64,000 bases of DNA, taken from contig JAQFVV010000112.1 of assembly GCA_028023455.1 (NCBI GenBank), positions 1,366,001-1,430,000 on the forward strand, given 5' to 3'. A model generated the notes under the pieces. It had not been told where the DNA came from. It ran no database searches and saw only the letters and a program-made list of their open reading frames with translations. Below, piece by piece: positions 1-12,645 of the stretch (position 1 is its first letter; every line of letters begins with the position of its first letter). Origin of the DNA: Epiperipatus broadwayi. Taxonomy: Eukaryota; Onychophora; Udeonychophora; Euonychophora; Peripatidae. The position numbers and the translations under genes are program-made.

Positions 1-868
1 GTGACTTCATATCTCCAAAACTTAGCAATGCTGCAAGAAATATTTTGTGGATTAAAATGGGAAGCCAAAAGATTGAAAGTAAATGGAGATTATTTAAGTC
101 ATTTAGATTTTGAAGATGATGTAGTTGTTTTTGCAAATAATGCTTTAGAGCTGCAGGAAATGTTGCAGGAGTTATCAGATGAAAGTAGGACTAAACATAA
201 TTGTTAAAAAGACTAAAAGTAATATTCAATGGATTTTCTCAAAATAGAAAATAAAGATTGATTATGATGAGTTAGAAGAAGTTAACAGTTACAAATATCT
301 TGGTCAGATTATTAATACAGATGGAAACATAATGGATGAAATTAATCATAGAATTAAACTTGTTTGGAGTGCTTTTGGTAGAAATAAGTTAACTTGATAC
401 TAAAAGGAAATATGTCTATGTATTTGAAAAGGAAGGTTTTTAATAAATGTGTTTTACCAATTCTTACTTATGGATCTGAGACTTGGATACTACATAATAG
501 AAGAACAATACGACTCAAAGAAATATGGAAAGATGCATGTTGAGAGTAATAAGAAGAGATCAAAAACATAATATATGGGTAAGAGAACAAACAAATGTTA
601 CAGACCTCAATGTAAAAATTAAAAGACTGAAGTGGAGTTGGGCTGGACATATTGCTAGAAAAGATAATGATAGATGAACAATTGGAATCTTAAACTGGAT
701 TCCAAGAGATTGTAAAAGACCCAGAGAGAGATGACACGTGAGATGGATGGATGAAATAAGTGTGCAGGGGTAATGTGGATAAGAGAAACTAGAGATCAGA
801 GAAGATGGATTGAACTTTGGGAGACCTTTATCCTGCAGTGGATTGATAATGGTCGATGATGATGATTA
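1..868 (+). mobile_element. RTE-like LINE, 3' end, cut by window edge
   Basis: This is the 3' part of a non-LTR retrotransposon. The frame at 1-207 encodes the end of the reverse transcriptase palm, with SHLDFEDDVVVFANNA; the usual F-A-D-D active-site box reads FEDD here, so the first position after F has changed. The sequence then continues out of frame through the region matching YKYLGQIIN, LTYGSETW and the C-terminal GRP..RWMDEI-type segment, and ends at a short GATGATGATGATT tail near 868, typical of RTE 3' ends. It is clearly the same family as the minus-strand copy at 34712-37458. Frameshifts after codon 69 and several stops make it a pseudogene. The 5' part lies outside the window. Confidence 0.85.
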
Positions 869-1380
869 AGCAATATTAAATATCATTAATTTTAATCAAG
901 TTTTGATATCAGATTAGTATTATTTTTATCATGTATTTTTATCTTTTTCATAATCATTCTTCCCCTTTATACTTAGTAGGTTATTAATTTAACTTTCCCA
1001 CCTTCTAACATATAGCACATATTTAATGTTTATATAGATATATCAAAATATCAATAGACTGTCCTTAATTCAGATCTCTGGTTCCGGGGGGGGGGGGGGT
1101 GTATTGACAAATTTTTCAAATTTTAAAGCTAAATCAGTTTCCATCTCTTAAACCCAAACTTTGCTGAAAATTGAAATCTGTGGTTTTGAATATATAAATT
1201 ATTTTTTATGTATTGTACTTGCAGTAATTAAAACAATGAATCAAAACCATACTTTCTAATTCTGTCAAGATGAAAGTTTTTAAATTAAAGATATTCAAAC
1301 TAATAATGGTCATCCTGGAATTTTTTGGCATACGGCAGAATGTAATTCTTTAATATAATTCTAAGGCAGTATGTAATTTG
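869..1380. other. AT-rich spacer with a 14-G tract
   Basis: No coding signal is visible. The only notable feature is a run of 14 G at about 1086-1099. Confidence 0.5.
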
Positions 1381-1532
1381 CTTATACTGAATGTTTCTTA
1401 TGTATGTAAATAGAAGAGTTTGAACTTAGGATTTTTCACTCTATTCAGCCTCCATTCTATCCCAAGCAACCAGTACACATGACCACACTATGCAAAAAAG
1501 ATACATATATTGGGTGTCATGTATTTTTTTGC
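1381..1532 (+). repeat. Family-B inverted-repeat element, left arm only
   Basis: The sequence from ATACTGAATGTTT through TTTGAACTTAGGATTTTTC and CACATGACCACAC to ATATTGGGTGTCATG matches the arms of the elements at 16992-17510 and 54741-55100. Only one arm is recognisable, so this is a truncated or half copy. No protein is encoded. Confidence 0.65.
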
Positions 1533-4500
1533 ATTTTTTTTTACAAACAATCCGATTGAAAATCGTTTTAACCATCCTATTCTCTTCTATAAACCACAAT
1601 CTTCCAAGCATCTTTTATTTACTTAGTATTGCTAATTATCTCATTCCTATTTTATGAGTAGCTTTAATTGCTATCTACTTATTAGTTCCTGTGTGTTTTT
1701 CTACACTTTAAAAAAAAAAAATCTAGTAATCATTTATTAGATAACAGTAAAACATTGTTATATTGTGTACTCATTACTCTTGTCCAAGCGACATTTCCTT
1801 TGCAAATAGCAAAGACTATATCATAATCCGATTTTGTTTGTTTTCTGGTCTAAGTGCATTAACATCCACCTTCCAGCTTAATTTGTAACTAATATTGCCT
1901 GAAACTTGAGAAAAAAACAGTAAATTAATATACCCACCCATTCACCCCCCTTTTTTTAATACATGACATAATTAGTATTAACAAGATTTTATTATTTTTT
2001 TAAAAGAATATTAAATTAAAGGATTGCTACCATTTAAATTAAAGTGGCAAACATTTTTTATATACTTAAAAGGATTTAAATGATATATATTTCGTATTAC
2101 TCATATTTGAGTTTTAAAAAATCAGAACTTCATATAGTATGTCACAAATCTGTTTTTTAATACTATAAGTTTGATAATAAATATACAAATCTACATGTTT
2201 ATATGAAAAGAGGTAGGGGAATAATCAATATTTTGCTTGAATTAATAATAAATTTAAATATATATATATTACTTGTGTCATAACCAATTACATTTTTGGT
2301 TAATTAATTTTATTTTACTATGAATATTTAATACTGTTTGCAGTATTGATTTTGTTTTAAAATAGCACAATGTAATTCTTTTTCTAAAATGCATAATTGA
2401 TGGGGAGGGAGAGCTGTCCGTCATTAAGGCACCAGATATAAATAAAACCTATGATAAACTCACCAGAATTAGATTGTGCTATTATTGGAATGTTTTCATG
2501 TTGTTGGTCATTATTAATTGTATTAAAATTTGCACGAGTAGTTTAATTTGCTTTATATAAATATGGAGCAGAGGCATTACTTATTTAATTTTTTTTCCTC
2601 CATGAAAAAAGTTTGGTGTTGTTAATAGGCTTAAAAAAAAACCTTGAGGCAAAGTCACAATTGAGTATTACCTTTATCTCTCTAAATCAAGTTTTGTCTC
2701 TCTGTTGGTGGAAAACTGATTGAAATGCATGAATTTTAAAATGCAGCATTTCTAATATGAACAAAAAATATATATCAGTAGTTTGTTGTTGAGAATTCAC
2801 ATGAAATTCCATCATCAGAAGTATCAGAATTGAGTTGCAATCCAAGGATTATGAAATTTCAGAATCCCAATACTTGACTATTGCATTAAACCATATAAGG
2901 CAGTAAAATATTATCAATATATTTATATATAATGGTGAAAGGTTTTGATCTTTATTAGATCTCTTCACTCTTTACATTTTAATATAGTGTTTTTATCCAT
3001 TATAATGTTAATCCAGAATCAGTAAGGGAAAGAATTAGAATTTTAAATAGTTCACTGCAGGACAACCCATCCACCCCCCCACCCCCGTTTGCTTAGAGGA
3101 ACAGTGCAAAATAAGTCATTATTGACAAGGCTGGATGTTGAAGGGTTTTAATGGTTTTTCACAGTTGCTTAATCCTCTAGCTAAAGAATAGTTCATTTTA
3201 GCATGAGGTAAAACAAGGATTAGTAAAGTATTCACCATCTAGAAGTTGATTAGTCTAGTGAATAATGTCTTCATAAGTCATATTAATGGCTAGTGTTCAT
3301 TTTGTTGCATGAAACTAGAGAAAGCATGCTCATTTAGTTTGTTTGTAAAGATAGAAATACTCAAGTGTATGTTCATTTGCATCTTTCGATTTGAGTGTGG
3401 TGATTTATTATTTTTTAAATTATGATTTTTATATATTTTTTAAAATCATCTTAGTGTTGCACGTTTATATATTTATGCGCAATATATAATTTTTTTAAAA
3501 AAATCAAGAATTGTGTATTGTTTTTTTTTATTTTCTTAAAAAAGAAAGCATTCCATTCATTTTTTATGTTATTAAATTATTTTTGTATAGTGCTGCAAAT
3601 TTGATATCTCATTCCCCAAACTTACTGATGTTCAAACAAAAACAAAAAAGATTGACATCTCTCTTCTAAACCCAATTATTTTTTATGCTACCTAGTGCTA
3701 AATCTGTATTTTATAGTCGGAATGCCTCAATATAATAGCGGTCAGTCATCTAAATAGTTTTAGACTAATTAGCTTATTTGGAAATAAAAACTGCAAAGAT
3801 AACATCCATTCAGGGATTGATATCCAAATTTAAAAATTGGTGACCTGGATTCAAAACTATACAGAAATTATTAATTAACTGCATGTTTTTTTCAATGAGC
3901 TATTTGTACCATTAAAATGCACTATGCACCTTGAATTATATTAAACTACCCTTTTTTCTTCAACTGTTATGTTTTTTAATTAGATGTCTTTTTTCATTTG
4001 AGTGTTTATATATAGCAGAGCTGCAATATCTGCCCAAACTCACTTTTCATAGTGTTCATATTTTGTTAATAGACTTTGATAGAATAGAATACTTACTGTT
4101 TATTGAACTGCAGGGGTATAGTACTTTTCAACATGCACATATATATGGGCTTTTTTATATGTATAGCATGTACATATAAATTATGATTATAGTAAATTTC
4201 ACAATAATAATATAATTAATAACAAATTGAAGGACAGATTTATATATATTTTATTGTGGATTCACTCATTTCATTCACTGAAAAAAATAATGTAAAAACT
4301 TCTTATATCATTTTTTAAAATAAAATAAATAATGAAAGTCTGACTTTCATCACAATTAAATGTGTTCTGGGTCATATTCTTTTTTTTTATCAATAATTTT
4401 TTTTTTAATTTAAGAAAAGTAACTGTAATCTTGTTATTAAGAATGATCTCTCAAAATGTTTTGATGTTTTTAAGCCAGTGTTCTTAAATTTTGTAAAACT

Positions 4501-7377
4501 TTTAGCATTAAGTTTAGAAAACATTTTATTAAATGAAATGCTCCATATTAAATTCAGAAAGGATAATAAAAGGATAAAATGTATGTGCTTTCAACATAAG
4601 GCAAATAAATTGTATTAATAAACATTAATTAATTAACATTAATTAATTAATTGTATTAATGATATGGAATTTCAGGCAAAATCATTGCTGGCATATTGTA
4701 AAATTTATTTATAAATTTTATTTTTTTTAAAAAAAACATGATTGCATATGATGGCTATTTGAGATTAAAAAATAGCTGTTGCAAATCATAAAATACGTTA
4801 AATTTACAAATTTTAAAATATTTTGTTGTTTATTTACATTTTTGCTGATTTGTTTATATTTTTTTTTGCATAGTAAATATATTGATAGTAATTCATGACT
4901 TCATTGTATATTTTTTAATTTTTATAGATAAGCTTTCCTCTAGGTGAAGTACAATTTTTATCTGAAATATTAATATTTTTTTTTCTTTTTTAGCTTAGGT
5001 TTTTTTGATTGGATGTTCTATTATAAAAGGGGAAGGGAGATAAATCTAGTATTAATAGTCCACTAGAGAGCAAAAACTTCTCCATCTCAGTTGAGAAATA
5101 ATGAAAAGGCATTTTTCAAGATTTGTTATTTGCTGCTAGATATTGATGAATTTGTGTAGTTTATTTTTGTTTTATCCTCTAACTATGAATCTATATATTA
5201 TGTACACTTTAAAACTATTATTTTACATTTAATATTTGAAATAAAGGAATAAAGACATGGTTAGGAATGACAAATGTCACTTAAGATGCCTTTTTTGAAT
5301 GAATTCAACACTCTTTGATAGACTCGGGGGTGACTTCATGATTGTTCATTATTCATCTTTTATATAATGTTATATCCAATTTACATGTGCTAAAGTTTTA
5401 ACAAGCGCTCAAGGATACTCATCATTTTCAGATAAATATATTAATTATTATTAATAACCGTTTATTAGACTAGAGTTTGTATTATTTTAAATACATAACA
5501 TAATATAGATTTAGACCTTAAACTTTATTAAAGATCATCATATATTTTCATATTAGAATGTAAAAAAAATGTTAATTTAAACACCACCACCCCTTTACAC
5601 TTGTATATTTTCACATTTTTTGTGCCTATTTTATCAGTCCTTCTCTCATCTCAACTGTATTATATTTCATCCATCCACTAGTCCAAAAATTCAGACCACT
5701 CTCTGTCAACATGAGCATTAAAATTCACGTATTTAATATCTCTAGTTCATTTGAAGAGTGAAATTTGTTCATGAAATGTATGCGCAGTAAGAGAGGGGGA
5801 GAGTCTCAGTTTTTACTCTGGCGATTAGTTGCGATATGACAGGATTGAAATGAGAAAGGCACTAATAAATATTAGGGCGAAAAGGCAAATGACTCCCCCA
5901 CCTGAGACTAACACATTACGTGATTATTAATCATTGATAATATATTTATTTAAAGACTATCACTATTGTAAGGGTTATCTTTGTAAATTGAATACTGCAG
6001 TATATATGCTGCATACGAGATGTAGGTTTGAACTTCGGGTTAGCCACTTTAGTCGTATGCATTCTCTTTCACACATACACACATCGCAGTGTTTGCAGAC
6101 ATAAATTAGTTTTAGTGAATAATAAATAGGATTAACAACATTATAGTATGTTTGAGTTAAAAATAAATGAATCCAAATAAAAAATTATGCTGAAATGGTT
6201 AAAAATTAAGAGCGATGGTTGAGAGACAATTACAGTGCTGCTTCCTTCCATTACTGCTTTGAAGTAATTGCGAAACCGTTTTAATCAACGATCAGAATAG
6301 TGAGAAACGAAATCAGAATTTTAATAGTTATAATACTATTTTACTAGGGGAACTAGGTTATTTTATGAACAATTGGAGATGTAATTAAGAAAGCGATTTT
6401 CACTGGTGGATGTGGAGCAGAAGTTGAACAGTTGAGAGTGAAAAAACAATAATTGGAAAGAGGGAAAAACAAATAATGAACTGGATAAAAAATAGGTATT
6501 AAATTGTTTTAAATGAAAAAATATGTATAATATATTGTAATATATAAAGAGCATTGTATTCTATATGCATCTATACCTTTGGATGGCGAACACTTAATTT
6601 CTGAAAAAACAAAATTAAATTGTCGTTTAGCAGTCTTTCGTCCACCCCCCCACCCCCATGTTACACGACTCGCATCTTATTAATAATCCTTTTTGTTTGT
6701 TGTTATTCATAATGATTAACCCCATTTCAGATGTGTCTGTCGTTTTTGTTGTTGTTGTGACATTTACACACAAAAAAATTAAGCTCTAATAAAGTTTTCA
6801 AAATCTCAAAATATGTACACCCTGTATAAACCTCTCTTGCAGTCTATTTCTTCCCAAATTCATTTTTTCTTGATTTTTTTTTTTATTGCTTGGCAGCTGA
6901 TGTGAAAATTATTTTGAAAACAAAAATAAAGCTCGCTTAACATTTGCAATTCAAATAACTCATATTTTTTATTCATATCTCTCACATAAATGTGTATTGT
7001 GTAACTCAAAAAGTATTTCTATATAAATAGGGTATTCAGATAATTACATCATTTTTAGTTAGTAATGATTACAAATAATAATACTATATTATGTTCTTTA
7101 ACCAAGAAATATCCTTTAATTTTTATTTCAAAAGATAAGCATATCTTATCAATATTTGTTAGCATTTATCTTAATTAAACTGTTAATTTTTTTTGGGATG
7201 TACTTGAAACTTCCATTTCATCATGCATTCTCGAAACTTTATGAATAAAGACATTGAAAAAGATGAATGAAGTGGATTAAAATTTGCCCTTGCTAGATTA
7301 TGAGGGATGAGCACATACAAATATAATTACTTTTGTATTTTTTTTTCTATCAAATACTTATTACAAAAAAAAAAAAG
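1533..7377. other. Long AT-rich gene-free stretch
   Basis: I see no supported gene in this interval. It holds many poly-A/T runs, TA microsatellites, an AATTAATTAACATTAATTAA stretch near 4625, and C-rich spots near 3065 and 6643. Short ORFs, such as the 82-codon one at 3931-4179, have low-complexity composition and match no family I recognise. A phrase GTACACCCTGTAT near 6818 resembles motifs seen in invertebrate transposons but is not enough for a call. Confidence 0.45.
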
Positions 7378-7475
7378 TCAGATGTCACTTGACCTAATTT
7401 AATAAGCTTGTATTTACAAATGTTATATATAGAGCTTATTAAGAGCTTGTTTTGCGAGCTCTATATATAACAAAT
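7378..7475 (+). repeat. GTCAGATGTCAC repeat with perfect 16-bp inverted repeat
   Basis: The unit starts GTCAGATGTCACTTGAC. It contains TGTTATATATAGAGCT (7421-7436) and its exact reverse complement AGCTCTATATATAACA (7457-7472) around a 20-nt loop. Related sequence occurs on the minus strand at about 15358-15450 and 28022-28062, sharing the GTCAGATGTCAC end. This suggests a small dispersed element. No coding content. Confidence 0.55.
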
Positions 7476-7849
7476 AATTATTCTATGGAAATCACATAAC
7501 AGGTTAAAGGGAAGAAGGATCTAACAGTTATCAGTTAAGAATCATTTGATTTGTTTTACTCCTGTTCATAATATCTTTTTTTAAAATGAAGTGTATAAAT
7601 TTCTGCATTTGGAATATACTGTGTCAATCTTTTCACTTTTATATACAATTTTATGTAACTTGCTCGTCTTTTTTTTTTTCTGTCTCCATGTCTGGAAAAT
7701 CATGTAATTTAATTTTCACATACTTCCTAATTTCCAACCTAACTGAAATTTTGTATATATATATATTCCTGGTGGCAGTATTTTTTTAAAGAGTTTGTAA
7801 ACAATTTTTAACAAAAAATTTAGTTTTATATGAGATTCGATATTCTTTA

Positions 7850-8230
7850 CAGTATTGCCATCTAGCGGTATTAAATTGCATCTTAACTTTTTTTATTCTT
7901 AATTTCTGGAACTATATAAGATTAAAAAGTAGAAAATAAAGAATATATATATATATTAAAGAAGTGGTTTCATTCACGTAGATGCACTAACAAGTAGAAA
8001 AATAAATTTTCTTTAGCTTTCACAGTATTCTTGATATTATATGACCAAAATAAAAGCATGCTTAGACATAGTGTAAGAATATTTCTGAACTTGAACACAT
8101 TTTTTTTTTTGGTCACATAATATCAAGAATATTGTGAAAGCTGAAGAAAATTTATCTTTTAGTTTTTAGTGCATTTATGTGAATAAAAATATTTTTTATG
8201 TTATTTTATTTTAAACTATCATAAAATTAC
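7850..8230 (+). repeat. Family-D element with inverted arms
   Basis: The segments at about 7970-8046 and 8112-8190 are inverted copies of each other; TTTCTTTAGCTTTCACAGTA pairs with its near-exact reverse complement around TATTGTGAAAGCTGAAGAAA. A diverged reverse-strand copy of the left part, including CAGTATTGCCATCTAGCGG-like sequence and the CATTCACG-AGTGCA region, lies at about 42405-42615. The shared structure in two places supports a dispersed foldback or MITE-like repeat rather than a chance hairpin. No transposase is present. Confidence 0.6.
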
Positions 8231-9296
8231 AAAAGTACAGTAGCCTTTTAGTGTTTGTATATATTAAATTCTTTACTTGGAGGCAGATGGGATAACTTAA
8301 ATCTAGAATACTAATGTGATTTTTGGTAAAACTGCTGAAAAAAATTAAATTATCAAAATTTTAAAAGGAAGGATTTTAGTATACATATAATACAAACATG
8401 CAGGAAAATTTAGGAAAGGGAAAAAGATCTTATTAATAAATTGGGAAATTATTTAAATAAAGGAAAATTGGCTGATGTGGATAATTATATAAAGAGAATC
8501 AAATTAAATAATTAGTTTCTGGAGAGCATAAATAATAATGTATGACATGGAAATAAAAAATCACAGAAGAATTTAACGGAAAGAGAAATTTTGAACACTG
8601 CGGTAAGAGAATGTGGCTGAAGAGAAAGAACATAGGTGATTTTAAATAATTATGTAATGAATATGAGATAGGAGTGTGAAGAAGATAACAACAGAAAAAG
8701 GATAGCATAAAAAAAAAGTTGATAACTGGAAAAGCAAGTGGTTTGTTAATGAGTTTGGATATTATTTTCAAGAAATGAATTGACTGGGCTCTTAAAAAAA
8801 TTAACACTGGAAAAAAAAAAGTTATTTTGGTAGGTGGCAGCAGAGATGTTAATAAATATGGAAATTAAATCAAATTTATTATGTTTTAATAATTTACTAC
8901 AGAAGACAGAATTCCCAGGTAATTCTCATTAATATGAGAGTGATGTTATTAAAGGAAAGGATTAGGACCACAGAAATTAATTAATTATAGATCCATTGCT
9001 ATAATGTCAGTGATTTATAAAATATTTGCCTTTATCGTTATTAGGAGACTGAATGGAGAAGAGTAACAAAATGGCCTAAATGCAAAAAAGATTTAGATCT
9101 AATAGAAGTTTAGGGATAGCTTATTTGTAATCACATATATTATAGAAATGTATAAGAAAAAAGTCAGACATTTATAGACATAGAGAGGATTTGTGATAAA
9201 ATGAGTAGAAATAGATTAGATATGTCTGTTAAATTGGTAATGAGTAGTTTACCAGTCAACCTGACTAAAAGACTGTATGTGTATAATTAGTATTAA

Positions 9297-9662
9297 ACAG
9301 GAAAAACTCTCCATACAGTAGTGCCACCAAGTGCAAGCCAGAATAATCAATGGATGCAAGAAGGTTTATGCATAAAATCTCTATCTAGTGTCTACCCATA
9401 TATCCCCAGACTATGTCATAACTTGTGGCTTTCATCAGTGAGGAGCCTTGAATCTGAGAGCACTGATATTGAATATTGGATGAGTAGGCACTAGTGCTCT
9501 CAAATTCAAGGCTCCTCACTGATGAAAGCCACAAGCTAGGAATTAGTCTGGGATATTGAATGAGTAGGCACTAGATAGAGATTTTATGCACACACCTTTT
9601 TGCATCCATTGATTACTCTGGCTTGCACTTGGTGGCACTACTGTAAGAAGAGTTTTGCTTGT
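9297..9662. mobile_element. Foldback element, family A, full copy
   Basis: The element is 366 bp, begins ACAGGAAAAACTCTCC and ends GGCACTACTG...GAGTTTTGCTTGT. Its arms, 9297-9464 and 9493-9662, are near-complete reverse complements around a loop of about 28 nt. Half copies occur at 30661-30840 and 38076-38222. The short ACAG/CTGT ends, and the candidate 8-bp duplication at the 38076 copy, suggest a non-autonomous hAT-type element. No flanking duplication is visible at this copy. It lies inside the LINE at 8370-11100 and is therefore younger than it. Confidence 0.8.
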
Positions 9663-10262
9663 TTTAACAGCTTGTGTATGCATTAGGAATTATGATAATG
9701 TGATTTAGTGGTTTAATAATTAGTATACTTATCAATTAGGAAATATAGAATCATAGTTAGAAATTGTTAGATTAATGCAGGTCCTATGTTACCGTAATTT
9801 TTTTAATTTAAGAGAAGTGGGGTTGGTAATAGAAGAATTATGAAGAGGTGTAATATTTGTTTATTTGTTTTTGCAGATATTTTCTTGTGTGCAAAAAGTA
9901 GAAAAGAGATAGAAGTATTTTTGCGATTGATTCAATGGTGGATAAACAATTGGGGATTAAATTTAATAAAGAAAACTTAAAAATAACAACGATAAATGTT
10001 AAAGAAAGAGAAGTGAAAGCCACCAGATATAAAAAGAATGTGATAAATAGATATAATTACTTGGGAATCATTTTGAATGATCAGAAATAATTGAAATGTA
10101 AAATTGATTAATGATACACAGAGAAATGTAAGAGCTGTTTAATGGGGGGGGGGGGGGAATGTTGATAAAGAAATTACCCTTGTTTCATACAATAAATATA
10201 TTGCAGCTAATTTGGATGAAACAAAGTTGCAGTATTAGGATTAACCTATGTTAATGATGTTT

Positions 10263-10414
10263 TATGTGTTAGTAGAGGGATGTTAGTTATTTTAGAAAGA
10301 ATTCAAGGAGAAGTAGGATGACACTCTTTGGTTGTGGATATGTGTTAGTAGAGGGATGTTGGTTATTTTAGAAAGAATTCAAGGAGAAGTAGGATGACAC
10401 TCTTTGGTTGTGGA
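10263..10414 (+). repeat. 76-bp tandem duplication inside LINE
   Basis: Two 76-bp units, 10263-10338 and 10339-10414, each start TATGTGTTAGTAGAGGGATG and differ by a single base (TTAG versus TTGG). A third partial unit starts TATGTG at 10415. The near-identity contrasts with the heavy decay of the host LINE, so the duplication is much younger. Confidence 0.9.
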
Positions 10415-11100
10415 TATGTGGAAAGAAAATGAAACATTTCAAGGATAAATCTGGTGATTATGTTTTTATATGACAGATGCATAAAGCAAATTGAAAATGT
10501 TAGATAGGTTGCAATTTATGCATAGTAATAGAAGAGTCAAATTAACTTTTAATAGAGTTTTGAGTAAAGATCAAGCAACAAAGAGGTTACGAAAAGTAAT
10601 AGGATATGCTAGAGAATTATTCAAATATTTTATGGCATTTTATATTTGTATATGAAGATTGTTGAGTGTTGCAGTAGTAAAGATTGGGATAGGAGAATAG
10701 TTGCACTAATAAAAAAAAAAAGCAAAAAGATAGAGGTGAAGAGCTTGTATGGAAATTAAAAAGACTTTGTGTATATATAAACAGATGCAGACTAATGGAT
10801 AATAGGGAGAAAAATTGTTTACTCTTTAAAGTTTGAACAGGATCTTTAGCAATAAGAGAATATGTGAGTAAATGGAATATTTTGATATGTAAACTGTTCA
10901 AAGATATAGAAGATATTGTTGATAGCATATAAACATAAGCAGAAAGGATCAAAATAATGAAGTTACAGGAAAATACGTATGGACTATAAAGAAAGTGGGG
11001 TTTTGCTTTGTATGTTAGGATTTGAGAATAATAAGGTAATCTTGGGACTAAATTATTGAATGAGAAAGAGAGTTGTTGTACTGGATAGGAATTAGGGGTT

Positions 11101-12214
11101 GTTTTTTTTTGTATTAATCGCAGCATTATCGGTAGTTGATTGTTGTTGCTTGCTGCTATCTTTGCACAATTTATTCTAGCAATGAATTTTTAAAGTTATC
11201 TCATGAAGTTTAATGACATTTTTACATTGTTTGAATGCATTTACAATCATCTAAAAACTATTTGCATTATTAATTTATTCTTCTGTCAGTATTTCTACTT
11301 TATTGTAAGTACTTTTGTATGCTAGCAAAATAGAATTAAGTTTACATATTACGTTCATGATTGTTTTCAAATCTTGGTGGTGCCTAGATATTTTTTTTAA
11401 ATAGATGAAAATTTTACAATCAATTTAAGTATTTTCTAGATAGATAACTATAGCCAATACTGCTTGTTTCATGAGTTTTTAATAGGTATCTAGCCATAAT
11501 GACAATTTATTTATTCTCCTTGTCAACACTTCCAAAAACTCCCAATGATGCATATGTTAACCAAACAATAAATCATACTGTGACTGTTGTTTTTAATTTT
11601 ACATTTGCATTGAAATCTGTAAAGGATAATTAAATTAATATGCAATACCTTTACTTAATTGATATTTTCAGCCATTTCAAAACCAAAGTAAAGGAGACCT
11701 AAGTTTTAAGATAATTATATGGGGATAAAAATAAATGTTTTTAAAAAATTTAATAAATTTATGTGCATAAAATGCTTGGTAAGTGCAACAAGTTAAAATA
11801 TTGAATTTGATACTAAACCAAACAAGTTCAGTGAGCAGATTAAGCATGGAAGAAAGTTTAGCGTACATAAAACGTGTGTACATACATTTTATATAGTATT
11901 ATAAGCAATCAAAGTGAAGTTTGTGGAAAGTAAATATATCTGAACTAGTATTCAACAAAAGCTTAGGTATTCTAGTTATAAATCTTTTTTTAAAAACTAA
12001 CATCATTTGTAATTACATATTAGACAACAAACATAAGATTGCAAAAATCTGTCCCACTATGAAAAAAAGTTATCTAATTCTGATCTAAGATTGATTTTTT
12101 TCTTTTTTTAGAGTGTCTGTCACCACAGGAAAAATTACTTTGCTCAAGTGGATTGATTTAATTTTTCATTTGCTAAAGAAATATCTGTTTAAAAAACAAG
12201 AAAATATCATTACA
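11101..12214. other. AT-rich gene-free spacer
   Basis: No gene or named repeat is recognised. A minus-strand 68-codon opening at 11677-11883 has no family resemblance. Confidence 0.45.

Positions 12215-12645
<431 letters not shown>

Larger units (their letters stand above)
8370..11100 (+). mobile_element. Second LINE lineage, heavily decayed
   Basis: This is a plus-strand non-LTR reverse transcriptase remnant unlike the RTE copies. Recognisable pieces are NYRSIAIMSVIYKIFAFI near 8980-9040 (usual form NYRPI..MS..YKIF) and, at about 9877-9984, ADIFLCAKSRKEIEVFLRLI, which is the active-site box with its second Asp lost, followed by WWINNWGLNL. YNYLGIILND follows near 10050-10080, then a C-terminal region to about 10800. 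Stops and frameshifts are frequent. A foldback element (9297-9662) interrupts the RT between the NYRP-like and ADD-like boxes, and a 76-bp tandem duplication sits at 10263-10414. The minus-strand opening at 10617-11126 is an antisense shadow. Confidence 0.7.

Noticed and set aside
3931-4179. 82-codon frame with hydrophobic stretches
   Set aside because: AT-rich DNA yields Phe/Leu/Ile-rich frames by chance. There are no domains, no codon bias and no neighbouring exons.
4600-4660. AATTAATTAAC palindromic words
   Set aside because: Simple-sequence TTAA repeats in AT-rich DNA; no arms beyond the simple repeat.
5780-5915. GTCTCAG and CTGAGAC around a GGGGGAG/CTCCCCC pair
   Set aside because: The inverted match is only about 8 bp with imperfect flanks, so it is likely chance.
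6700-6850. GTACACCCTGTAT transposon-like phrase
   Set aside because: One short motif without inverted ends, a second copy or coding content.
10617-11126. 169-codon minus-strand open frame
   Set aside because: It is antisense to the C-terminal part of the decayed LINE at 8370-11100, whose plus strand gives recognisable residues. The minus peptide is low-complexity Ser/Leu/Phe.
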